Part shown: positions 1 through 6,184 of the stretch, piece after piece
How the letters are laid out: each line of letters begins with the position of its first letter
Position numbering within the stretch: position 1 is the stretch's first letter
Assembly (NCBI GenBank): GCA_945870015.1
Contig: CAMBQS010000104.1
Coordinates: 1-9,587, forward strand
From: Desulfocicer vacuolatum DSM 3385
GTDB taxonomy: Bacteria; Desulfobacterota; Desulfobacteria; Desulfobacterales; SURF-7
Direction of reading: 5' to 3'
Length of the DNA: 9,587 nucleotides
Translations under genes and position numbers: made by a program
Notes under the pieces: model-generated
The model's input: the letters and a program-made list of their open reading frames with translations, nothing else
Told to the model about the DNA's origin: nothing
Database searches by the model: none

Positions 1-2331
1 AACTCCGCCGATTCCCAGAATGACCCCGGCATGCTGAACCGTATCATTCGGATAATAGAGTTTTGCACCGACTGCGCCGACATTCCTGCGGCCGGCCAAT
101 GAAACCATCTCATCCAGCCATTGGGAGGTAATGATGGTGATATCATTGTTCAACAGGCAGAGATAGTCGCCGTTGGCCAGTTGAGCGGCCCCGTTGTTCA
201 AAGCGGAAAAATTGAATTCTCGCTCATCCCTGTGGACAATAATGTTTTGATGGGTATCTGCCAGGTTTGCCAGGTATTCGAGCGTTTCCTTTTCATCGCT
301 TCCATTGTCGACAATTAAAATTTCATAGTACCCGTAAGTCGTTTTCTCAATGATGCTGTCAATGCAGTTCTTTAAGAGATTAAACCCATTTTTGGTCGGA
401 ATGATGATGGTGACCAGGGGTCTTGGGCTGGGGACCGGAAAATTGACCCGGAATCCGTGGGGCGTCTTTTCAACAGAAGGCTCAGGCACATAAATTCCAG
501 AACGGTTCAAATGGTCCATCAAGGCATGAATCTGGGCTTTTACAGCATAGGGCTTTGCCTGAATACCATTGGCCGTGCTGTTCGTTGATATCCGCCAATG
601 ATAAAGGATACGCGGGATATGATGAATTTTTTCCGGCCCGCATGTTTCCATTACCCTCAAGGCCAGATCCCAGTCCTGAGCGCCTTCGAATCCTTTGCGA
701 AAACCCTGAAGATCTTTTATCACACTGGTTTTATAGACCCCTAAATGGCAGATTTGGTTCTGGGAAAGAAACAGTTCATAATTAAAATTAGGTTTGAAAT
801 GCGGGTCTCTGCGAACGCCATATTCATCCAGTTTGTCTTCATCCGTATAGATCAGAACAGCGTCAGGGGTATCGTTGATCTGTTTTGCCACCCAGTACAA
901 CGCCTCCGGATGCAGGGTATCATCATGGTCTAACAGCGCCGTATATTCACCCTTGGCAATTGTCAATGCAGAATTGCTGCATTCTGAAATATGACCGTTT
1001 TCCTTTCGAAAGATGACTTTGATTCTTGGGTCTTTTTTTAAATAGGCCTCAAGGGTTTCCCGGACCATCGGATCGGTTGAGTGGTCGTCGGCGATACAAA
1101 GCTCCCAGTTCTCGTAGACCTGATCCATGACGGAATGTATGGCCTTGCAGAAAAAATCGATTTCAGGATTGTAACAGGGAAGCAGGACGGATATCAGCGG
1201 GTTTTTCTCCAGACCCTTACAGGCACTTTGTATGGCTGATTTTCGACTTTGGGAAAACTCATCATAGTTCTGTATCCATTTCTGATATTCTGCCTCTATT
1301 TTATTTGCCCCCTTAAGTCTTTGATTCATCTTCCTGATGAATCCCCTCAATCCTGACTGCTTTATGGTTGTAACCGTATTCAGGCAAATGGGGAAAATAC
1401 CCCGGCTTTTGAAAAAGCCAAGGATTAAAATCAAGGTGCTTCTCAATCGGTTCACATAATTCAGGACAAAACGAATCGGGGCGGTTATTTTCCAGCTCGT
1501 GGAATCAATGATGGTTTGATAATTATTTAAATAGGTCTCTGCTTCCCAGCTTTTCCGATCCAGTTTGGCACTGATATTCTTGTTGATCCGGGTGAGTTTC
1601 TGAGTTTCAAGGGTAAGGGTATTGACCAGATTGGTTTTTTTTTGCGAGACATGTTTTTCAAAAACCATCAATGAGGCCAGCTCAAAAAAACAGGAGGAAT
1701 GATGGTGGATGTTGATCAGGGAATCAATCGCATGGATAAGCTTTTCCAGAGTATAGTCCGACATAAACAAAACGCCTAGACCATGGGAATGATGAAATTC
1801 CATGGTGGAATAATGTTGTTTGAGTTCTTCCCATAAGCGCCATACACCGAATTCCTTTGTTTTTTCACAAATATCATGGAACAATACAACCCCATCCGGT
1901 TTGACCTTTGACGCCCATGTATTAAAATCATGACCGACGGCCTCGTAGGAGTGAAACCCATCAATGTGCAAAAGATTGATGCTTGCGTCGGGAAAATCAT
2001 TCAATGCCTCATCAAATGTCATTCTTTTTAATGTGGAGATATTAGAATAATTTGCGGCATTATGTTCCCTAACCATTTCAAACACTTCATCATTATAGAG
2101 TTCGGAATGATCGTCTCCTTTCCAGGTGTCCACTGCATAAAAAGAACAATCCAGGCCGCACTCGACGGCAGACTGGCAGAATGCAAAATAACTGTTCCCG
2201 GTATGGGTACCAAGCTCTACGAATATTGTGGGGCGAAGGGTTTCAATGATAAATTTTGCAAAAGGCAGATGGCCCATCCATCCCAATGGTTCATTTAAAC
2301 TTTTAATGTTGGTCAGTTGGTCTATTTTCAT
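1..2331 (-). CDS. Methyltransferase / GT2 / GT2 fusion glycan-assembly protein (3' end outside window)
   Basis: Open reading frame from ATG at 2331 through base 1 without a stop (777 codons seen), so the C terminus is missing. Residues about 30-195 look like a class I SAM-dependent methyltransferase: glycine loop VELGTHTGNS (38-47), AVDTW (66-70), LHIDGFHSY (121-129) and a VLFHDI strand (149-154). A linker (about 215-375) contains TSWKITAPIR (278-287), a motif often seen in large surface-glycan transferases. A first GT2 domain follows: SVLLPCYNPE (381-390), ADDHSTD (414-420), metal-binding LDHDD (467-471), TDEDK (496-500), QDWDLALR (552-559) and a LYHWR end (576-580). A second GT2 domain starts at about 638: TIIIPTKNG (641-649), VDNGSD (674-679), LLNND (726-730), and reaches the edge. 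The likely role is cytoplasmic synthesis and methylation of an O-antigen-type chain; sugars and methyl acceptor cannot be read from sequence. It is transcribed divergently from the exporter operon. The ribosome site before the ATG is weak (AAAGAA). Confidence 0.92.
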   Translation of the reverse strand, partial: MKIDQLTNIKSLNEPLGWMGHLPFAKFIIETLRPTIFVELGTHTGNSYFAFCQSAVECGLDCSFYAVDTWKGDDHSELYNDEVFEMVREHNAANYSNISTLKRMTFDEALNDFPDASINLLHIDGFHSYEAVGHDFNTWASKVKPDGVVLFHDICEKTKEFGVWRLWEELKQHYSTMEFHHSHGLGVLFMSDYTLEKLIHAIDSLINIHHHSSCFFELASLMVFEKHVSQKKTNLVNTLTLETQKLTRINKNISAKLDRKSWEAETYLNNYQTIIDSTSWKITAPIRFVLNYVNRLRSTLILILGFFKSRGIFPICLNTVTTIKQSGLRGFIRKMNQRLKGANKIEAEYQKWIQNYDEFSQSRKSAIQSACKGLEKNPLISVLLPCYNPEIDFFCKAIHSVMDQVYENWELCIADDHSTDPMVRETLEAYLKKDPRIKVIFRKENGHISECSNSALTIAKGEYTALLDHDDTLHPEALYWVAKQINDTPDAVLIYTDEDKLDEYGVRRDPHFKPNFNYELFLSQNQICHLGVYKTSVIKDLQGFRKGFEGAQDWDLALRVMETCGPEKIHHIPRILYHWRISTNSTANGIQAKPYAVKAQIHALMDHLNRSGIYVPEPSVEKTPHGFRVNFPVPSPRPLVTIIIPTKNGFNLLKNCIDSIIEKTTYGYYEILIVDNGSDEKETLEYLANLADTHQNIIVHRDEREFNFSALNNGAAQLANGDYLCLLNNDITIITSQWLDEMVSLAGRRNVGAVGAKLYYPNDTVQHAGVILGIGGV
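1635..1643 (-). repeat. Nine-base A homopolymer in coding strand of the fusion gene
   Basis: The plus strand shows nine T in a row, hence A9 in the coding strand, encoding the Lys-Lys of QKKT at residues 230-233. It lies in the linker after the methyltransferase domain and before the first glycosyltransferase domain. One extra A leads to a stop about a dozen codons on; one fewer A gives a stop about 37 codons on. Either way the product would be little more than the methyltransferase domain. Whether slippage occurs is inference. Confidence 0.6.
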
Positions 2332-2359
2332 TTTGGGTTCTTTTTTTAATTTTTGCGTA

Positions 2360-2388
2360 TATTTATCCAAAGTTTCCCCTGAAGTCAA
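2360..2388 (-). promoter_or_regulatory. Candidate sigma70-type promoter for the methyltransferase/GT fusion gene
   Basis: On the minus strand, TTGACT (2388-2383, five of six matches to the -35 consensus) is followed after exactly 17 bases by TAAATA (2365-2360, a weak -10). The predicted start of transcription near 2353 would leave a leader of roughly 22 bases before the ATG at 2331. It was identified by eye; spacing and position are good, the -10 is poor. Confidence 0.4.
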
Positions 2389-2393
2389 GGACA

Positions 2394-2408
2394 GGGTTTT
2401 TAAATCCC
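2394..2408. promoter_or_regulatory. Imperfect 15-bp palindrome between the divergent promoters
   Basis: GGGTTTTTAAATCCC has dyad symmetry (GGG n TTT n AAA n CCC, one mismatched pair plus the centre). Its centre at 2401 lies almost midway between the two outward-facing TTGACT boxes. This is where an operator acting on both promoters could sit, but AT-rich palindromes this short arise by chance and the family of any binding protein cannot be named. Confidence 0.2.
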
Positions 2409-2418
2409 TTATTGTTTA

Positions 2419-2447
2419 TTGACTTTCCCGTGTGTTTTTAATAGAAG
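2419..2447 (+). promoter_or_regulatory. Candidate sigma70-type promoter for the exporter operon
   Basis: TTGACT (2419-2424) is followed after 17 bases by TAGAAG (2442-2447, four of six to TATAAT). Transcription would start near 2454. That is downstream of the GTG at 2432 that opens the longest version of the glycosyltransferase gene, so if this promoter is the real one the GTG cannot be the start codon. It is the only good -35-like box seen upstream of the operon on this strand. Confidence 0.4.
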
Positions 2448-3376
2448 TTAATGTTTACTTTATTAATGAAAATAGGAGCAGCACTATTCAAACAGACCAT
2501 GGCACAATAGATCGTCAGTCTGTTGCCGCAGTGGTTGTTTTATACAATCCGGACCAAACCGTATCCGGAAACATAAGTACCTATCATCCTTATATTGATC
2601 AATTATATGCGGTGGATAACAGCGATCCTCCTGATGAAACCAGATTGTCCGCAATCGGAAAGATAGAAAATTCAACTTATGTCTCACTGAACGGCAACCA
2701 TGGTATTGGCGCTGCATTAAATCTTGCCGCCCGCATGGCCGTCGCTGCCGGGTATAAATGGCTGCTGACAATGGATCAGGATACGCGTGTATCGGAGAAC
2801 ATTATCGCAATAATGGCCCCCTGCTTGAAGCAATATCATAAAAATGAAATCGGCATGATTGCCTGCCGGTATGCACTGCGGGATGTATATGTTGAAAAAA
2901 AAGGACTCTATTTTAATGAAATGCTGGTCACTATCACCTCAGGTAGCCTTTTAAATCTTCAGGCCTATGAAAAAACAGGGCCTTTTATGGAGAAACTGTT
3001 TATTGATCAGGTGGATCATGAATACTGCATGCGATTAAAAAAGAATAAATATAAAGTGATTCAGGCCAATCACGCATTAATTGATCATCATATGGGGGAC
3101 AAAAAAAAGCATATAATCGGCTATTGTCCGCATTACAATCCTGTCAGGCGCTATTTTATCACGCGCAACCGGTTTCACGTGGCATGGCTTTACAGAAAAG
3201 ATTTTCCAAAGTTCTACCGCTATGAATTATTGAGCTTTATAAAAGAGCTGATTAGAATAATATGTTATGAAAAAAATAAAATTTTAAAATTCAGGAATAT
3301 CGTGCTTGGACTCATTGATTTTAAAAACGATAATTTCAACCGCAGCCTGAACGAACTTCATGAAAGGCAAAGGTAG
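2432..3376 (+). CDS. GT2 glycosyltransferase, rhamnosyltransferase (RfbF/WbbL)-like
   Basis: Complete family-2 glycosyltransferase of 314 residues (GTG start) or 296 residues (ATT at 2486, preceded by AGGAG). Numbering from the GTG: nucleotide-binding strand VAAVVVLYNPD (31-41), VDNSD (61-65), NHGIGAALN (89-97), the DXD-type metal site TMDQDT (113-118), TSGSLLN (169-175), acceptor-side IDQVDHEYCMRL (191-202), then HHMG (219-222) and YFITRN (241-246). The NxGIGAALN plus MDQDT pattern is typical of dTDP-rhamnose-dependent transferases, so transfer of L-rhamnose to a growing glycan on its lipid carrier is likely, but the donor is inferred. It acts at the cytoplasmic face. It is the first gene of the exporter operon and its last 17 bases overlap the permease gene. 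A8 tracts occur at 2895-2902 and 3101-3108. The N-terminal 18 residues of the long form look unlike the family and may be untranslated. Confidence 0.9.
   Translation: MFLIEVNVYFINENRSSTIQTDHGTIDRQSVAAVVVLYNPDQTVSGNISTYHPYIDQLYAVDNSDPPDETRLSAIGKIENSTYVSLNGNHGIGAALNLAARMAVAAGYKWLLTMDQDTRVSENIIAIMAPCLKQYHKNEIGMIACRYALRDVYVEKKGLYFNEMLVTITSGSLLNLQAYEKTGPFMEKLFIDQVDHEYCMRLKKNKYKVIQANHALIDHHMGDKKKHIIGYCPHYNPVRRYFITRNRFHVAWLYRKDFPKFYRYELLSFIKELIRIICYEKNKILKFRNIVLGLIDFKNDNFNRSLNELHERQR
2474..2478 (+). promoter_or_regulatory. Strong ribosome binding site AGGAG preceding an in-frame ATT codon
   Basis: AGGAG lies seven bases before an ATT at 2486-2488 that is in frame with the glycosyltransferase. No in-frame ATG or TTG, and no other GTG, lies between the upstream stop (2420-2422) and the conserved GT2 core, while the GTG at 2432 has no Shine-Dalgarno sequence before it. 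Start at ATT would give a 296-residue protein that begins just before the VAAVVVLYNP strand, which suits the family better than the 314-residue version. Confidence 0.45.
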
Positions 3377-4187
3377 ACGATCAGTGAAAAGTTTTATTCA
3401 GTTTCTTCTCGCCATCTGGCAAAATCGATTCCTGGTGGCTCAGTTGACGAAAAGAGATTTTAAAAACAGATATTTAGGATCTTATATTGGTCTTCCCTGG
3501 GCATTTCTAAAACCCCTGGCGGTTGTTGCCGTCATGTGGTTCGCATTCACTTATGGCCTGAGAACCGGGTCTGTCGATAATGAGGTGCCTTTTACCATGT
3601 GGCTGATCATAGGGATTGTTCCCTGGTTTTTTATCTCGGACAATATCATGGGATCCACGCAGAGTCTGCTTGAATATTCCTTTTTAATTAAAAACATCAA
3701 CTTCAGACCAGGCATTATTCCATTGATTAAAATACTGACAAATTCCATTATTCATTTATTTTTTATAATCGTCCTGTCCATTGTTGCAGTATCTTATGGA
3801 CAGGAACCTTCTTTCCACTGGCTTCAGGTATTTTATTATATGTTCTGTGCCATCATTCTCACCCTTGCCATTTCCTGGTTTTCATCTTCCGTCCAGCTTT
3901 TTGCAAGGGATATTGGTCATATTATTGAAGTTCTGATTCAATTATTTTTCTGGGGGACGCCCATTATCTGGTCCTACAAAATGCTACCGGAAAAATTTTA
4001 TTTCCTATTAAAATTGAACCCATTTTTTTATCTGATCCAGGGGTATAGAGAAACCTTTATTTATAAGGTCTGGTTTTTTGAACATTTCCTACTGACACTG
4101 TACTTTTGGGGAATCACTTTTGCCTTTATGGTGGTTGGCGCATTTGTATTTAAAAGACTCAGACCCCATTTCGCGGATGTCTTATAA
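3360..4187 (+). CDS. wzm: Polysaccharide ABC exporter permease Wzm (ABC-2 type)
   Basis: Inner-membrane channel subunit, 275 residues, a normal length for the O-antigen/teichoic-acid export permeases. The N-terminal amphipathic segment LTKRDFKNRYLGSYIGLPW (29-47) matches the family's conserved cytoplasmic interface region (KRDF..RY.GS.LG..W). Hydrophobic segments lie at about 50-66, 80-95, 130-147, 156-177, 188-204 and 243-264, giving six membrane spans, and the NPFFYLIQGYRE stretch (220-231) is the usual motif before the last span. It should dimerise and pair with the ATPase encoded 12 bases downstream to move undecaprenyl-linked glycan to the periplasm. The ATG at 3360 lies inside the preceding gene (17-base overlap) and lacks a clear ribosome site; a GTG at 3384, ten bases after AAAGG, is a credible alternative that removes eight residues. 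Confidence 0.93.
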   Translation: MKGKGRRSVKSFIQFLLAIWQNRFLVAQLTKRDFKNRYLGSYIGLPWAFLKPLAVVAVMWFAFTYGLRTGSVDNEVPFTMWLIIGIVPWFFISDNIMGSTQSLLEYSFLIKNINFRPGIIPLIKILTNSIIHLFFIIVLSIVAVSYGQEPSFHWLQVFYYMFCAIILTLAISWFSSSVQLFARDIGHIIEVLIQLFFWGTPIIWSYKMLPEKFYFLLKLNPFFYLIQGYRETFIYKVWFFEHFLLTLYFWGITFAFMVVGAFVFKRLRPHFADVL

Positions 4188-4199
4188 AAAAGGAAATTC

Positions 4200-5513
4200 A
4201 TGCCGGAAATCGTTGTTAAAATAGAAAACCTTTCAAAAGTATATAAATTATACCGTTCCCCGTCAGACAGGCTGAAAGAAACCTTTCATCTTTTCAGAAA
4301 AACATATCACGAAGAATTCTATGCGCTTAAAGATATCTCCTTTGAAATCGAAAAAGGAAAAACCATTGGAATTATAGGCCAGAACGGTGCCGGAAAATCA
4401 ACCCTGCTTAAAATTTTAACCGGTGTCCTGACGCCATCGACCGGTCGATACTCTGTCAATGGAACTGTCTCCTCGTTGCTGGAACTCGGGGCCGGCTTTA
4501 ATCCGGATCTGACAGGGCTTGAAAATGTATACTTCAATGGTGCTGTTTTGGGATTTACCCAGGATGAGATGGATGAAAAGATAGACAGTATCCTGGCATT
4601 TGCGGATATTGGCAAGTTTATTCACCAAAAAGTAAAAATGTATTCCAGCGGTATGTTTGTCAGGCTGGCATTTTCTGTTGCCGTTCAGGTCAATCCTGAT
4701 CTCCTTATTGTTGATGAAGCATTAAGTGTTGGGGATATCCGGTTTCAGCAAAAATGTTACCGCCGCATGCGGGATTTTAAAAACAGCGGAAAAACAGTCC
4801 TTTTTGTCACCCATGACCAGGGAACGGTTACCAATTTCTGTGATTATGTGTACTGGCTGAAAGACGGTCATGTTTTTGAACAGGGCCATCCAAAAGAAGT
4901 GGTTAAAAAATATATTTCATATATGTCTTACGGGTTTGAAACAAAGACATCTCAGGCCTTGGAAAAGATAGAACCTGCCTGCTTGAATGTTGCCCGAAAA
5001 AGTGTCAAAGGTCAGGAAGACCGGAGCATCCAATGGGAGGATATCAGCCAGTGTGCTTCCTTTGGTGAAGGAGGGGCTGAGATCGTAAATATTGCAATGG
5101 TTCATAAAGACACCTATGAAAAAGTCAATCTTCTAAAAGGCGGTGAACCGATTGTCTTTAATTTCCGCTTAAAAGTAAAGGAATCTCTTGAGAATCCGGG
5201 TATCGGTATCAGTGTGGCGGATCAACTGGGGAATATCATATTTTCAATCACCTCTTTTGTCTGTGACTACCAAATACCTGTCCTTAAACAGGGGGATGAG
5301 CTGGTATGCAAAATCGGATTTGATTTTCCCCACATTAGAAACGGAAAGTATTCTGTTTCCGTTGCAGTGGCAGAAGGCAATCTGCTAAATCACAACCCTC
5401 ATCACTGGGTGCATGATGTTTGTGTCGTTGAACTGGCAAATGATGATTTAAAATATAGCCTAGGCTATGTCGTGATCAAAGACAGCCTGATTGATGTCGA
5501 TTTTATATCATAG
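4200..5513 (+). CDS. wzt: Polysaccharide ABC exporter ATPase Wzt with C-terminal substrate-recognition domain
   Basis: ATPase partner of the permease, 437 residues. Nucleotide-binding domain (about 1-245): Walker A GQNGAGKST (60-68), the ELGAGFNPDLTGLENV stretch (95-110) that marks polysaccharide and teichoic-acid exporters, the variant signature YSSGM (148-152) normal for this family in place of LSGGQ, Walker B LLIVDE (168-173) and H-loop His205. After a linker, residues about 285-437 form a beta-rich extension in the position of the Wzt C-terminal carbohydrate-binding domain of E. coli O8/O9a-type systems, which there recognises the capped non-reducing end of the finished chain. Short ATPases that lack this domain do not need a cap, so its presence suggests export is tied to a terminal modification here (inference). 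The start is clear: ATG five bases after AAGGAA. Confidence 0.95.
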   Translation: MPEIVVKIENLSKVYKLYRSPSDRLKETFHLFRKTYHEEFYALKDISFEIEKGKTIGIIGQNGAGKSTLLKILTGVLTPSTGRYSVNGTVSSLLELGAGFNPDLTGLENVYFNGAVLGFTQDEMDEKIDSILAFADIGKFIHQKVKMYSSGMFVRLAFSVAVQVNPDLLIVDEALSVGDIRFQQKCYRRMRDFKNSGKTVLFVTHDQGTVTNFCDYVYWLKDGHVFEQGHPKEVVKKYISYMSYGFETKTSQALEKIEPACLNVARKSVKGQEDRSIQWEDISQCASFGEGGAEIVNIAMVHKDTYEKVNLLKGGEPIVFNFRLKVKESLENPGIGISVADQLGNIIFSITSFVCDYQIPVLKQGDELVCKIGFDFPHIRNGKYSVSVAVAEGNLLNHNPHHWVHDVCVVELANDDLKYSLGYVVIKDSLIDVDFIS

Positions 5514-5574
5514 GACAGATCCATGCAATAGATTGGGCTTTATGGAAACTGTAACATAATGAGGAATTTTTATT

Positions 5575-6168
5575 TTGAAATATGAATACCATATGGATGG
5601 GATAGACTCTGTTGGTGAAAATTCAACCATTTCAGAAGACATTGAAATCCGAATCGTAAATAAATCTCATGATCGCAGGGGAATGTGCATTGGAAGCGAT
5701 TCCATGATATATCCCAGAAACCGTTTCGTTCTGGGTGATATGAACGCGAGTCATCATGCAGACATAAGAATCGGGAATTTTGTATTAATTAATTCAGGCG
5801 GTTATTTTTCCGGGGAAGGCGGGCTGATAATCAAAGATTATGTCTTGATCGGAGCCAATACCTGTATCCTCAGCGCCGGCCACAAATATCATGACCGATC
5901 CACGCCGATCCAGCGCCAGGAGTTGACATACGGCACCATCACCATTGAAAGGGATGTCTGGATCGGTGCCTCATCTGTTATACTGGAAGGCGTCACCATA
6001 GGTGAAGGCGCTGTTATCGGTGCCGGAACGGTGGTGACAAAGGACGTTGACCCCTATGCAGTTGTTGTGGGCAATCCCGGCCGGACAATAAAATACAGGG
6101 GGGAAAAACCAAAAAAAGGCCTTTTTGAACGCCTGAAAGACTTAAAATCCATTGTAACAAATTTTTAA
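5575..6168 (+). CDS. Hexapeptide-repeat (left-handed beta-helix) acyltransferase, probable sugar O-acetyltransferase
   Basis: Protein of 197 residues with hexapeptide repeats from about 35 to 170, including VLIGANTCILS (90-100), VWIGASSVILEGVTIGEGAVIGAGTVVTKDV (in 128-158) and the usual closing PYAVVVGNPGR (160-170). The loop GHKYHD (102-107) supplies the likely catalytic histidine (His103 or His106), as in the LacA/WbbJ/NodL-type acetyltransferases that use acetyl-CoA. The expected job is acetylating a sugar of the chain made by the neighbouring transferases, possibly as part of the feature Wzt recognises; acyl group and position cannot be told. Start is TTG with GAGGAA (5561-5566) eight bases upstream; an ATG seven codons in has no ribosome site. 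It follows wzt by 61 bases that hold no other recognisable gene, and is the last gene of the operon. The C-terminal tail (176-197) is basic and outside the helix. Confidence 0.9.
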   Translation: MKYEYHMDGIDSVGENSTISEDIEIRIVNKSHDRRGMCIGSDSMIYPRNRFVLGDMNASHHADIRIGNFVLINSGGYFSGEGGLIIKDYVLIGANTCILSAGHKYHDRSTPIQRQELTYGTITIERDVWIGASSVILEGVTIGEGAVIGAGTVVTKDVDPYAVVVGNPGRTIKYRGEKPKKGLFERLKDLKSIVTNF

Positions 6169-6184
6169 AAAATAGGATTAAATT

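Noticed and set aside
2451..2510. A 19-codon ATG reading frame overlapping the start of the rhamnosyltransferase gene
   Set aside because: It is out of frame, has only a weak ribosome site, shows no peptide features and ends inside the neighbouring gene, so a leader peptide cannot be supported.
5533..5560. TTGGGC, 16 bases, CATAAT as a possible internal promoter before the acyltransferase
   Set aside because: The -35 is poor, and a transcript starting near 5567 would omit the GAGGAA ribosome site at 5561-5566, leaving the TTG start without one.
6113..6126. Perfect 14-base palindrome AAAAAGGCCTTTTT near the end of the acyltransferase gene, considered as a two-way terminator
   Set aside because: The stem would be A-T only once a four-base loop is allowed, so it would be weak; it also lies within coding sequence that reads normally (KKGLF).
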